NCBI GenBank assembly: GCA_025201345.1
Contig: JAIXMG010000015.1
Location: 62,001-126,000 of the forward strand
Length of the DNA stretch: 64,000 nucleotides
Direction: 5' to 3'
From: Thamnidium elegans
Taxonomy: Eukaryota; Mucoromycota; Mucoromycetes; Mucorales; Mucoraceae
Below the pieces are notes generated by a model. It saw only the letters and a program-made list of their open reading frames with translations. It was not told the origin of the DNA and made no database searches. Positions 23,306 through 34,919 of this stretch are shown one piece after another (within the stretch, counting starts at the first letter, position 1; every line of letters starts with the position of its first letter). Made by a program: the position numbers and the translations under genes.

Positions 23306-23851
23306 ATGGATCCATTATTTTCTTACACCAATGTACATATTTCTTCCTTCAACATATTATCCTATTTGTTTAAAAAGCATCAGCATGCTGTAACCATGGC
23401 AACACAAAAGCCAAAAAAGGTTATTACCATGGCTACCATTACGCCGGCATATACCACCACACAATTATTATTATCCAACACACAACCATGTATTTTACCT
23501 CAACAAATTATTGATTTATCAATGCTTCTACAAAATAATTCTAAAATTCCAGTATGCTCGACTGGAGTAGGTCATTTACAGCCGCTAAATAAAAACAAAT
23601 CTGTGATACCAGTAGAAAAGAAGGACCCACCTGCAGCACAGCAACCTAAGAGACCTGCTTGGACAAAGTCTCATGCCTATCTCAGAGGATCGCGTACAAA
23701 TGGTGATAATCTCAGAATCATTTCAGCTGAAATGAACATGATCCGTGCTTCTAAAATCACAAGAACACTCAAGCCAAGACGTCCTTATTTATCTAGACGC
23801 GAAGATGAATTTGTTTGGGGAGCGTCTAGCTCATTAAGGATCTCCCAATAA
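23306..23851 (+). CDS. Small basic orphan protein
   Basis: Single-exon frame of 181 aa, not recognised. It is rich in Thr, Lys, Arg and Pro. The last third is strongly basic and ordered-looking (KPRRPYLSRREDEFVWGASS), preceded by KRPAWTKSHAYLRGSRTNGD, a pattern suggestive of a conserved peptide motif. No signal peptide or TM segment. A second methionine at 23396 (MATQKPKK) gives a cleaner, fully hydrophilic start. Coding status is supported by length, composition and context only. A (TTA)n microsatellite (about 23859-23895) follows the stop. Confidence 0.55.
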   Translation: MDPLFSYTNVHISSFNILSYLFKKHQHAVTMATQKPKKVITMATITPAYTTTQLLLSNTQPCILPQQIIDLSMLLQNNSKIPVCSTGVGHLQPLNKNKSVIPVEKKDPPAAQQPKRPAWTKSHAYLRGSRTNGDNLRIISAEMNMIRASKITRTLKPRRPYLSRREDEFVWGASSSLRISQ

Positions 23852-23858
23852 TCTTTTA

Positions 23859-23894
<36 letters not shown>

Positions 23895-24058
23895 GTGTGT
23901 GTATATGTGTATATAAATAAAAAACAAATCCTATTGAAACGTTTTAACTATTCTGGGTCGAATCCCGTATATTTCGCCATTCATCGTATTTCTAGTTTTA
24001 CAGTCACGTGCAATATTATTATTTAAGCACCCACACACACAATATTTATTTTCCTAAA

Positions 24059-24597
24059 ATGCTTCGTGCTTATAAACCTTTTTCTTTATTACGAACTTCA
24101 CTTGTTAGTTACAAACCCGTTACACGTATTTTATTATTTAAGCATATGTCTACTAAAACAGAAGAAGAGTGGAAGGTTGTTCTTACACCTGAACAGTTTC
24201 GTGTGCTTCGAGAAAAAGGTATAGCTCATTGTGCTGTTTCATTTAAAAACATCTTGATACTTAGAATGAGCCTTTAGGAACGGAACGTCCCGGGACTGGT
24301 GAATACAATAAGTTTTATCAAAAAGGTAAAGCTTCTTAAATATATACCATGATTTTTTGTTTTTTTTTTAAAAAAAAAAAAAACCCTGCTGACCTTATCT
24401 ATATGGTATTATTACAATTAAAGGCGTTTATCATTGTGCGGGATGTGATGCACCTCTTTATGTTTCGGATACAAAATTTGACAGCAATTGTGGTTGGCCT
24501 GCATGTGAGTATTATGATGAGTCAGTCTTTGTAATTACATTGATAATTAAATAACTTATTTATATTCCATATGATAGTTTTCGATAGTATTCCAGGT

Positions 24598-24638
<41 letters not shown>

Positions 24639-24837
24639 GTAATTATAGCTTATAACACATACATAAATAGGTGCTTTGAAGAGAAACGTAGACGTATCTC
24701 ATGGTATGGAACGTATAGAAATATGCTGTAATACATGTGGTGGTCATCTCGGTCATGTATTCAAAGGCGAAGGATTTTCTACTCCAACTGATGAAAGACA
24801 TTGCGTTAATAGTATTAGTCTTAAATTCAATCCATAA
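24059..24837 (+). CDS. MXR2: Peptide-methionine (R)-S-oxide reductase MsrB
   Basis: Five exons: 24059-24218, 24278-24325, 24424-24504, an 18-nt micro-exon 24578-24595, and 24671-24837; 157 aa. The splice choice at 24278 restores the family motif [15 protein letters not shown]; a nearer AG at 24264 would give a stop. Zinc cysteines are in CAGC and [10 protein letters not shown], the buried segment is SNCGWPAFFDSIPG, and the catalytic cysteine is in RHCVNSISL. The enzyme reduces methionine-R-sulfoxide. The first 30 residues are basic and hydroxylated like a mitochondrial presequence. A second methionine at 24146 (MSTKTEEEW) would give the bare enzyme, so dual targeting is plausible. Confidence 0.92.
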
Positions 24838-26417
24838 AGCGTGTTTCCCGAGTAATGCTCTTTTGACATATTTTCTAAATATGAATAACCATAATCTAAT
24901 TGGTGATACTTATTTGTTAATAATAATAAAATATATCATTAGATAGGAAAAACGTCATTTATGTACGAGCAATGTGATTTAGTATCAAACTTTCCATCTC
25001 TTTTTTTTTTTTTTTTGTGTACGTCAATATTAGTGTCATCTATAGTACACCTTTTTCAGAAAGTATTCGTATATTTTTGGGCGCAGAGAAAAACATTTTT
25101 ACGCTCGAAGGAAAAGAAAACCGTATGATGATGGAATAAACTTGCTAAATAGATTTCGCACAATGATTTTTCGTCCAAACAATTTTGAAATTTTAACTCG
25201 AAATATCGGCAGAAACCTTGTAAATCGCTTATGTATATATTATGACATGCTTCACCAATTCTTGTTGTCGGTGTGTCTTCGTATTATTATTATTATTTTT
25301 TTTTTTTGCATGAAACAAGTCGTAGTTAGATATGCTCTTATTAAATAGATCGCATGAGCGTACTAATTATTTATTTAAAATGACTTTTTTTTTGTACATA
25401 TTTTTCTTTTATGTCCGTTGATAATGATATTTGCTTGATCGTGGTCGACTTTGCGGGTCTATCAACAAATTGCGAAGATATAAAGTCCTTTATCAGGTAA
25501 CTGATGAAGAAATAGACACCTTTTATTGACCTACTCATAGACTTACTCTTTGATAGACCCCACCTAAAGTTAGAAAAAAAAAATATTAATTGTACTTTTA
25601 CCAGTAAACAACGCAGTTAAAACTTTTACTAGAGAAGATATATTAAATGATTATAAACTCACGGAGGATTTTCAATGCAGAAAGGCCTCGGTACAAAGAT
25701 CGCTATAAGTAAACTCTTTATTGTAAACATTAAAATATTATGACTATAAAAATCGGGAGTTCTTGACGCACCACCAAACATACGGCTAAATAAAAGTATG
25801 ACGCTTAATTTTACATATTAGAAGATAAAGCCGCTGTACATCATAAAAAAGGGGAATTCTTTGATACACAGTCTATCCGGGGTGTTTGTACGGGTTACAC
25901 AGCAACACTACACCTACTGAAAGTGATCTGACATCTTTAATAAAGAGCATTTTATTAAATCCATTTGTAGCGATATGAAGTCGAAAACAGAAGCTTATTA
26001 CTTTTTTATCATCTAAACACAAAGTATAGTATTTTATCTTCTTTACAGGCATTCACAAAGTCTTTTGATGTAAAAAAATAATGTTGTTTGCTCTAATGGT
26101 CAGAGGGCCACTGTGTGTCACAGCTATGACTATGGCTGTCTTTTTCTCTTCACCTACTGAAGTAGGTGTACAGTGGCTGATTTAAAGCGCGCGTATTAAT
26201 TTACCCTAGGTGGCTTTCTCGTCTCTAACCAATCATGTTTATTACACCAAGAAAAAAAAACTAAATACTCAACAAAATTTTTTAAAACTTTTTGATTCCT
26301 TCTTCTTTTTAGCATATTTGACTTAGTCACCGCTGGTAAGACCCTGGAAGAAGTAGAATTCAAAAAGGAAAATGCTAATTAGTTTCTAATCAATCAAACA
26401 GAGAATTCACATCTAGA
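24838..26417. other. Gene-free stretch with a foldback structure
   Basis: No gene supported. It contains the nested hairpin at 26108-26176 described separately and a T-rich run near 24998. The distal part must hold the S20 promoter. Confidence 0.55.
26108..26176. other. Three-way-junction foldback (possible structured RNA or element end)
   Basis: A perfect 7-bp outer stem (ccactgt 26108-26114 with acagtgg 26170-26176) encloses a 5-bp hairpin (acagc 26120-26124 with gctgt 26135-26139) and a perfect 7-bp hairpin with a 4-base loop (cacctac 26151-26157, tgaa, gtaggtg 26162-26168). The outer stem has tRNA acceptor length, but no D-, anticodon- or T-loop signatures are present, so it is not a tRNA. 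Confidence 0.3.
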
Positions 26418-26929
26418 ATGTCCTACGTCGTAAGTTTGTCTATATATCTTTTCCCTTTTTTTTTTTTTTTTTTTACTAATCTTACACTCTTCATTCAGGC
26501 TAAGAACACCACCCAAAAGCCTGGTCTTGAGGAACAAGAACAACCCAAGATCCACCGTATCCGTATCACCTTGACTTCTCGTAACGTCAAGAACTTGGAA
26601 AAGGGTAAGCTATATTATTATTACACGTGTTTTTTTTTAAAAAAAAAGACGTTAACGCTGTAAATTTATATATTCTAGTCTCTGCTGATCTTATTCAACG
26701 TGCCAAGGATAAGCAACTCAAGGTTAAGGGTCCCGTTCGTCTCCCCACCAAGGTTCTCCGTATCACCACCCGTAAGTCCCCTTGTGGTAATGGTTCTGAG
26801 ACCTTTGATAGATTCGAAATGAGAATCCACAAGCGTTTGATCGATTTGCACTCTCCCTCTGAGATTGTCAAGCAAATCACCTCTATCTCCATTGAACCCG
26901 GAGTTGAGGTCGAGGTCACCATTGCTTAA
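26418..26929 (+). CDS. RPS20: 40S ribosomal protein S20 (uS10)
   Basis: Three exons: 26418-26429 (only MSYV), 26499-26604, 26679-26929; 122 aa, the usual length. The sequence [38 protein letters not shown] and [15 protein letters not shown] is typical uS10, including the extended beta-hairpin that reaches the 40S head, and it ends in VEVEVTIA. A very short first exon followed by an intron right after the start is common for fungal ribosomal protein genes. Codon use is visibly biased to C-ending codons (ACC, GTC, CGT), as expected for a highly expressed gene. Confidence 0.97.
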
Positions 26930-28398
26930 GTTTTTCTATAAAAATTTAGCCTTTTTTAAAACGTTTGTCTCATTGAGTTGAGACCAGGTTTTTAATAAAA
27001 AAAATCAAAAAAAATAGCATCGTGTTTAAAATATGTTTGTAAATTACAAAAGATAAAAAAAAAAACCATGCGTGTTTGCATTGGGTGTAAAAAGTTAAGG
27101 GTTCGCTAATTATGATATCCAAATCAGCATGGTATACTTTTGTGCGTTGGCTATAATTGCGTGTTACTACCAATAAATCATCCACGAAGAAACGTATTAG
27201 TTATATATTTCGAGTGGTGGCTAAAATGTCGTTGTAATGTTAAGCGAGCTCTGCTAAAAATTAAAAGAATAAATGAGGAGAATATATTTAAAAAGATATA
27301 AGAAAAATAAAAGATGAATAAATGTAAAATCATCAATCTAATTATTGCTTAAAGCTTGAAATAAAGAGATTACCAGTAAAAACTGATAAAACGCGATATA
27401 CAATTATCTTAAAAAACTACAGCATTTTTATCCATCCTCAGTATAATTTCATTGCACAGTTTTGGGTTAATAACATTGTCAAGTGGAATAAACTCAATGG
27501 TATTAGATCATTTAGTTAGTGTAAGTCGCAGTTCCTGTATGATAGCTGCTAATTGGACAAACTACAAACCCTCAATCCGCACTGGAGACATCAGAGTTTT
27601 TTATTTTTACCTTCTAGTTTTTGTATTTTCAAACATGATGCGCTACGTATCAACTCATTTCAGAAGAAACTTATAGTTTGTTCTTTGTTCCTTTTTTTTC
27701 TTCGTGAATGAAAAAAGGGGGCAAAAAAGAAAGGATCTATACTGCCGTCGAAAGGTAAACTCCGGAAGCTTTGTGTTACTCGGCATGGCGTAGCATTTAA
27801 TATTATAACAGCCTAGTCATGCAATCAAGTGTATGTTTATAGCTTTAAAATGCAAGAGACTGAACTTTTAGCACTTTATAAATAATGATACACGCTTTTA
27901 AAAAGTTTATTAATCAAAATATATACCAGAAAAGTCGCTATAAGGGTATGCGGCTGAGATCTATATATTGTATTTCATGGTGCCACTTTTAAACAAGCGT
28001 ATAATAGTGCCATATTATTACTTTATTACGCACAGAATGTCCATTTGAATAGTAAATCAAGTTGGACTTGAATTGTAATACTTTTCTCGACGATACTCGA
28101 TTTATTATTATTATAAATGAATGAAACTTCAGTCATATGAAGTCGACATTTCAGACGTCGTGACTTTCTGTTGTGTCACCAAAAGGGGTACAACGCCATT
28201 ATGGTTGATGGCGAAATGTTTAAAAGTAAATATTTACAAATAAATATTTAGTTCCAAAAGATTATTATATAGTAACAAAAAAAAGAGGGGGCATAAATTT
28301 TCAAAAATATATACATATTATAAAGAAATCTTAGCTATGGTAAAATAGAATACAAAACTTAAAGTTTTGTATCTGTGTTTTATTTTATAGTGTAACTA
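26930..28398. other. Gene-free stretch with a relic of the downstream four-TM genes
   Basis: No intact gene. The segment about 27760-28010 retains matches to the 3' flank of the four-TM gene at 29.4 kb: actcc..tgtgttactc near 27760 and tatgcgg...ttttaaacaagcgtat near 27950-27995. This suggests a decayed third tandem copy. The rest is AT-rich without recognisable content. Confidence 0.45.
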
Positions 28399-29093
28399 CT
28401 ATACTGGCGTATCACAACGTTGTTGGATCTGTCTTATAGTAAACTGCCATACTGTGATTGTATCTAAGATACCACGGTAAGGATCCGAAAGGATTTTTAA
28501 CCATGATTTGTAAGATACGTAGTAAGCAACAACATAGGTAACAGCTACGATATCTTCCAAAATACTTGCAATGTTAGTATCATAGTGTCTATAATACAAG
28601 TAAAAGGCAGGACCCACAATAGACATTATACAAGCGGCACTACCGATAATACTCATACAATTAAAAATAAGTGCAGTCCACATTGCATCTCTTCGACCAT
28701 TTTTGATTATAGGGTATGTATTTTTGGGAGTTCTGAGAAAGCGTAAAATAAGAAGGGGGACAGCAGCTGCAGTTATAAATGCTAATAAAAAGAAACTGTA
28801 ACAGGGTATCATATAACGAACATAAAAGCGCTCTGGAGCCTCTTGACCATGTTTTTCAGGGGTTGCCATTAAATATACAACTAAAGCAACAGTATAAAGC
28901 CAAGCACCAATTTCATAGAAAAAATAGCGTTCAGGATCCTTCTTACGGCTAGTTGCACTTCTCATAAGAGGACTTTCCTCATTTACCTGATAATCCACCA
29001 AAAAAAAGAAAAAGTTTAGTAAAATATGATTTTTTTTTTATATAACAGTAAATTTACCTCATCAGGCATCTTTATAATTTCGTCTCTGCTCAT
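28399..29093 (-). CDS. Four-TM membrane protein, tandem paralogue 1
   Basis: Two exons: 29058-29093 (MSRDEIIKMPDE) and 28399-28986; 207 aa. Four hydrophobic segments are visible (about 38-55 LYTVALVVYLMA; 73-95 MIPCYSFFLLAFITAAAVPLL; 115-145 with IIGSAACIMSIVGPAFYLY; 157-180 IVAVTYVVAYYVS), with short polar ends and no signal sequence. I do not recognise the family. The fold size recalls small tetraspan proteins of fungal membranes. The adjacent gene shares its exon layout and the motifs RTPKNTYP/DTPRDTYP and VGPAFYL/LGPVYYY, so the pair arose by tandem duplication. Confidence 0.75.
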
Positions 29094-29423
29094 TATTGCT
29101 TTAAAAAAAAAATTTTTTTTACGTGTAAAAAGTTAAAGGAACAAAAGGGAAAAAGGAAAAGAAGAAATGGATTAAGATTATTATCAAGATACAAAACTCC
29201 GAGACCTTCGTGTTACTCAATATTGTTTAGTATCTGCGTTGCTTAACTACTTTAAAGTTTTATCAGATGTATGGCTAAGGATTCGAGATACAAGAGAAAC
29301 AAATCTAGCCATTATATCAAATTATAATAATACTAAAATTGTAAACTTTTTGAATCGATGTAAACTAGAACTGTTACTATAAAGAATATGCGGTCCGAAT
29401 TTATATATTTTATTGTGCTAGTT
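29094..29423. other. Spacer between the two tandem four-TM genes
   Basis: Promoter region of paralogue 1 and 3' flank of paralogue 2. It contains the actccgagaccttcgtgttactc block (about 29197-29220) repeated near 27760. No gene. Confidence 0.5.
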
Positions 29424-30096
29424 TTAAACAAGCGTATCACTCCGCTCCTTCAATCTGTCATTAGCAAATCTATACATTTTGACCATGTTTGATAAACAGG
29501 TCCAGATTGAGGTTAAAAAGTGTAACCAGACTCTAATCTGCAGAATGAACGCCATTAAATAAATAATCCCTAGGATGGCTTCAAGAACACCTATTTGATT
29601 GTTTTTATAGTAATCGTTATAGTAGTAAACGGGACCGAGAACGGAATAGACATGGTTTATCATAGGAAGGCAATACATCAAATGGACACATACTACAGAG
29701 AGCGGTGTATTTTTAAAAATACCTTTGATAGTAGGATACGTATCACGAGGGGTGTCAATTTGATCTAAAATAACAAAAGGGGCTACTGCCAGGAGTGAAA
29801 ATACCATGGCATATAATAATACAAAAGGCATCACATAGTTACGGAAAATATATACTGGAGTTCTTTGTCCAAAGTCATATTCATTCATTTGTAAGTACAA
29901 AGTTAAACATATCACATAAACAAAAGATATATTTTCTAGAAGAAAAAAATCCTTTTGTGCCATTATGCGCATAGTTTCACACACGCGGGTACTCGTGCTT
30001 TCCTAATATCCGGTAGATAAATAACTTAAAAAATATTGCTGTCCTGCGTAAACTCACCTCTTCAGGAATCAATTTAATATTGTAGTCGCCGGACAT
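29424..30096 (-). CDS. Four-TM membrane protein, tandem paralogue 2
   Basis: Two exons: 30058-30096 (MSGDYNIKLIPEE) and 29424-30002; 205 aa. Same architecture and intron position as paralogue 1: four TM segments (VYVICLTLYLQM; VMPFVLLYAMVFSLLAVAPFV; VVCVHLMYCLPMI with SVLGPVYYY; AILGIIYLMAFILQI), a DTPRDTYPTIKG loop, and a polar tail. Divergence between the two is large, so the duplication is not recent or they evolve fast. Function unknown. The upstream flank is a long (AAAAG)n microsatellite immediately before the start. Confidence 0.72.
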
Positions 30097-30104
30097 GATC
30101 TTTA

Positions 30105-30157
30105 GAAAAGAAAAGAAAAGAAAAGAAAAGAAAAGAAAAGAAAAGAAAAGAAAGAAA
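30105..30157 (+). repeat. (AAAAG)n microsatellite
   Basis: About ten near-perfect AAAAG units directly upstream (8 bp) of the minus-strand start codon of the four-TM gene. As a polypyrimidine tract on the transcribed sense it lies in the likely 5' leader or core promoter. Confidence 0.9.
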
Positions 30158-31400
30158 GCAACAATCAAGATTTCTTTTTACGTGTTCTGTTCTGCTCAGC
30201 AATTGGAAGACCACATGGAAATACTAACTTTCATGGGCTTCACACAAACTTGCATCAATCGAAGTTTTTATTATTATTATTATTGTCTACGTATAAAAAC
30301 TTTCATCTTCTATAGAGCATATGACTAATTCCTTTAAGTAATATTTCACTACCCTTTAAAAATTTTCTGTAAAGATACATACATACGTGTTACTGCTTGT
30401 ACGCTTTATAATGTTGGTCATTTTTCGATATCCTTGTGATACACAGTAAGCTTTATTTTTGTACTCACAGACAAATTCTACCATTTCCTGATAAATGTAG
30501 TAGCGCTAAATAAATAAAAAAGGTCTCTCTTTTTTATCAACATAAAATATTTGTTTTTAATTTTTTACTGCTCCTATTCGAAAACTCAGGCACAAGGAAT
30601 TTCGCAAATTATACGTGCTTATTGTGAGCTAACGATATTTATAATATATTCTTGTAAATTATGTCTCTGAATAAAGAGAGCTAATATATAGATATATAAT
30701 TAAAGTAGTTACTAATAGAGATTATATATATGATATACTCATAGGCTAGTTTATTAAAGGGCGAAAAAGTGTTAAAAAGTTATTCTTCTTCTTTGGAAAG
30801 TAGATTGTGGCAAACTCGTCTCTTAAACTTGCCTTTTTCATATTTTGAAGATTAGCAGAAGAGACGCCACGTTGCTTCGAATGATAAGGCATACCACTGG
30901 TATATTTCGAAGTACGTAAAGCTGACAAAAGTACATAGCATTCTTAGGTAAACGGACTTCCCGAATCGAACATTTTTTACGCATAGTTTTTAAGAATATT
31001 TATTAAGACATTTTTTTTTAGTAGTATTTGGATTTTTAACAGCATAATTTTACTAATATGAGCAAGGACTTTTGATGCCACGGATACCCACTTTTTTTCA
31101 TTGAAAAGTCTGTTAATTATGCTTCACATTTTTAATGAGTAATGATTATTATCTTTAAACTATTGTATCGTTTTTAGTGGTTATAATGGCGTTATTAATA
31201 GTACCAACAATTATAAGAAGGAATAATAGCTAATTCCATAGTATCATCATCTAAAATCCCGTTAAATGACAAAAAATGTGATTGAGTGAACGAGAAAAAA
31301 AAAGTTAATAAAGGTGTGTAATGATTTTTTTTTAAAAAAAAAAATTGGCTGACTTACCGGGTAACAATAAGGAATGCAGAACCGTTATATGAACCGCATA
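30158..31400. other. Gene-free AT-rich stretch
   Basis: Nothing supported as a gene. Short frames only (the longest is at 30746-30928 on the minus strand, with no recognisable motif). Confidence 0.55.
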
Positions 31401-31414
31401 TAGACATTACAATG

Positions 31415-32575
31415 TCATTTGAGGCATGTACTGCCGCGAATATACACCATAATGTGATATGTACGCTTTAATCCGGCAACTGTAATATTATTATATTGTG
31501 CAATTGAAAGTTGTAACCGCCATTTAATCCAGCGACGAGCACAAGGAAATTCCGAAAGAATCTTGCGACCGGATTCAACAAAAACAGAGACGTTAGTGAC
31601 TCTTTGCATTTTTTACGTCAAAGAGCGGAAAAGATCACTCTTACCAGGAGACACGACAGTATAATTCGAGACAATCTTTTGAACAGATTGCATCCAATGC
31701 ATAAAGTATCTTTTTAAAAATGGCATCGCATGAGCTTTGTCTAGTCTAAAAGAAGAGAAAAATGTTTTAAGAAATCCCTCACATTGAACAAAAGAAAAAT
31801 CCATAATCATGCCACGAAAAGTATCAGGAACAATACCGAACTTCTTAGATAAGGCTTCAAAGTAGACGGCGAATTGATTGGTATCAAGTTTTTTAACAAT
31901 GGCTTGGAAAATTACTAAATGTTTTTTCATCTCTGGGACGTAAATCACGGTATAACATAAATAATATCCTTCACATACAGCTTTGTATGTCTCACCCGTT
32001 ATCATGGGTTGTGTATCGAAAGGAAGCTTAACCTTCGTCATCTTAGGAGCAGAAAAAATGATACAAAATTTTGCTGAGGCCAGTTCTGCAGAAATAATAT
32101 AACCAGGAAATTCCTCCTTGATCTTAGCGAATTCTTCAAAATGATTCTTGCTAAGGGGACTGCTCAGACCACTTCTGACTCGAGATTTTCTAATTTCATG
32201 CTTAATTCAATCCTTATTCAGAATAATAGGATTAATATTCTCGACTTCTTCTACCTCGAAAATTCTTGAATTAGCAATTCCAGCTATAGCATGACTAGTA
32301 GTAATCGAAGGATTCTTTTTTATCATTTTATCCACCTTAACTAACTCTTCTTGCGTAAGGTGTTTCTGAAAACAAGGTCCATAGCTATGTTTAATACCTT
32401 TTCCCCCTTCATTGTCATGCCTCATGGCACAATATAATTGCTTAAGGCTGAAAAAGTATTTAACTTGTACTTCGCGCCTGATCCGAATCATAATACCTTC
32501 ACAGCGAAGACACTTCTTGTTTAGGATCTGATTTTCGTCGACAGGAGGGTATGACATAAATTTTATAAAGCGCAC
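31415..32575 (-). pseudogene. MULE-like (Mutator superfamily) transposase relic
   Basis: A discontinuous minus-strand coding region. The N-terminal piece (32207-32575) has CLRCEG and a later Cys/His set resembling a zinc-binding DNA-contact domain. The middle piece is open from about 32160 to 31613: FAKIKEEFPGYI, then TGETYKAVCEGYYLCYTVIY, FQAIVKKLDTNQF, MDFSFVQCEGFLKTFF. It is followed by 31415-31609 (CARRWIKWRLQLSIAQ) in another frame. The strand order around TYK, the MDFS acidic residue and the downstream helical segment are typical of MULE transposases. Where the family usually shows an aspartate before the TYK motif this copy reads TGE. Frameshifts near 31610 and 32206 and the missing catalytic pieces make it inactive. 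Confidence 0.5.
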
Positions 32576-33427
32576 AGGAACTATTTAAGCATTGAATAGC
32601 CTCTTGGCCCCTTTTTTTTTTTTACTATACGATAATTGTTATGACGACCGTTTTCTTTCATCTTATATGCTGCTTTTTTGTTGTTGGGATAATAAGAATT
32701 TATCGTTTTAATGTCCATCCAAAGTTTAAGTCAAAATCGATAAAAGTTTTTTTATCCTCGGAAAGACAAGCAAGTGACATTTTCAGTAGGGAATTGAATT
32801 TTGAAAAATGTAAGCTTTTATTTTCAAAAAACCGCTTAACTGTTAGATAAATAAGGACGTTCAAAACGTGTTACAGATTCATTACCAAATAATTATTTCA
32901 AGAGAAGATGATTTATTTAATATCTGATATCCATGTCGTAATTTAGCACATAATTAGTAAAAACATAGCTTACATCATTATCAATGGCTAGTGTAAAATA
33001 TACAAACTAAACAATAAAGTAAAAGTCGTTATATAAAGCACATCATAAAATAATATGATGTAAGAGACACTAATATAGTTTATTCTAAATTACTAGTCTA
33101 TTTGGTAGAAGGGTATAAATACAACTTTAGAAAGGATTCTTATAATCCTCATATCTCTTTTGATAATAAAAAACATTCTTATCCAGTCCCACAGTATTTC
33201 TACTTGACAATCCATAAAGTATAAAAATATTGCTCTACTTGTTCAATACCAAATTATAATTTCAAGAAAAGATAAAGAACTACAACTGGTTTGAACAACC
33301 CTTTAAATATACGGTATAAAAAAATACTGATAGCAATAAACAGTTGATTTGTAAAAAAAAATAGATAGTTCAAGGCTAACAACTAGAAGCGGAAGAAGTT
33401 TCACAGATCGATCTAATTCATAGTCCA
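32576..33427. other. Gene-free AT-rich stretch
   Basis: No gene supported. The + frame at 32641-32850 begins with a hydrophobic run but has no family resemblance. Confidence 0.5.
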
Positions 33428-34467
33428 TCAAATTGAACTAGTCCTATGCTTTCTTTTACGAGTTTTTTTCAGTATTTCTTGCATCTTTAGTACACCTTTC
33501 TATAAAAAAAAAAGTTAGAACGTTTACATATATTCACGATGACAATACAATTATACATACAAACAAAGTTGCCAAAAGTTCAAAATACTGGCCAAGGAAA
33601 ATCCTGTCATTCCAGTTGGTAAGTTCTTTTTCGAGGACATTCCAATTATTTTCATCATAGAAATACATTTCGCAGAGTGTGACTTGTGTTGTTACAACAT
33701 GAACGGAAAACGCTTTGTATTTTATAATGTCCAAAAATGCTTTTGATGGTGTTGTTAAATTAAAATCAGGTTTAAATATACAAAGCGTCTCGTTGAAATT
33801 AGCAAAGAATGCATTTTTCAACAAAGATACAAGACAATCAAACATCTCAAGAGACCGGAGTGAGTTATCCTTCATCTGTTCAGGCATGCACGTTTTATAT
33901 TCGTTGAAGGTCTGATCATTTGTACAGAGATAAGTGCCAAAGTGACGCATTTTCTTTAATCTTTCAAGTTGTGTTTTCCTCAACTTTGGCATATGAGGAC
34001 TTTCGGCCGTGGCAGAGGGTGTCACGAAAGGATAATGATTTTTCCCTTTCGTTACTTTTATCAAATGCTATAGTATGCATACGTTAGAAAGGGTAAATGA
34101 GAAACATAATGACTTGTTAGCTTACATTATCCGGAAAAGAAGCTTGGCCCTGGAACTTCAAATGTTAGTGTATGATTAATTACTGATAAGAAAAAAAACT
34201 TTACCATATCTGGAGAGACTTCCTCGTACTGGTGTTTCCCTTCTACCTAATAATAAAAAAAAAAAGAAAGTGAGAGATTAAAGAAACTGCGCGCATTTCA
34301 CTTCTTACCCTATCATTTATCGTAGCGGGGATAGCAGAAGTACCGGAAATTTCCACTTTTCCATAATTGTTTAAAGTGTCAGACACTTTCATTACAGCAT
34401 TTTGTTCATTAGAAACAGGAGCACAAGTTACGTCTGAGCTATAACTTGCACTTTTCTTTTGAGCCAC
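33428..34467 (-). CDS. Family N-related protein with only the C-terminal domain
   Basis: Five exons close in phase: 34309-34467, 34205-34246, 34126-34149, 33561-34067, 33428-33499; 267 aa. The C-terminal stretch FSVHVVTTQVTLCEM..WNV..FELLATLF aligns by eye with YSVHVI..MSLVRYS..RWKAI..VLDLFAFVY of the relic at 36.1-37.9 kb and with the intact member at 3.9 kb, and an intron falls at the same place after that block. The last exon encodes a basic tail (KKTRKRKHRTSS) that could act as a nuclear signal. The DGVG...ESSG core is absent. The N-terminal 75 residues are Ser/Thr-rich and disordered. Function unknown; it may be a truncated survivor or an independent single-domain protein. Confidence 0.55.
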
Positions 34468-34615
34468 CTAGATTCTCTTGAGTATAAGCTTTAGAGCTGT
34501 CTCGATGAAACCTTTTATGTACAATCAAATTAATGAGTCTCTAGATGAAAAATAAATAATACGCCCTTTTGTTAGGAATAAAAAAATCTTTACTTCAATT
34601 TCATAGTTAGTTATT

Positions 34616-34919
34616 GGTACACCACCATTTATACCACCCAGTGCCAATTTAGGGAAATTCCTGGTACACTACCATATCATAGGGAAGCTCTTTTTGAAAT
34701 ATTTATATAAAAGGTACTTGCCTGTATATGAATTCATTGTTAAAAAAAAGGAAAAGAAAAGGAAAAGAAAAGGAAAAAAAAAGGATGGGATAAATAAGTA
34801 ACTTTAATCATGATAAAATGGGGTTTATTTATTTATATTGTCGTTCTTACATGTAAAGTACCTGTTATTGTTGGAAGTGCACCAAAAATTACGTCATAAA
34901 TTGGCACAGGTGGTGTACC
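34616..34919 (+). mobile_element. MITE-like element, copy 1
   Basis: The terminal inverted repeats GGTACACCACC...GTGCCAATTTA at the left and TAAATTGGCAC..GGTGGTGTACC at the right bound a 304-bp AT-rich interior with long A and GGAAAA runs. A second copy lies at 56481-56795 and a truncated, inverted third at 38490-38785. No transposase inside. No clear target duplication was identified. Confidence 0.75.

Noticed and set aside
23950..23975. ggtcgaatcccg, resembling a tRNA T-loop
   Set aside because: No acceptor, D or anticodon arms can be formed with the upstream sequence; isolated match only.
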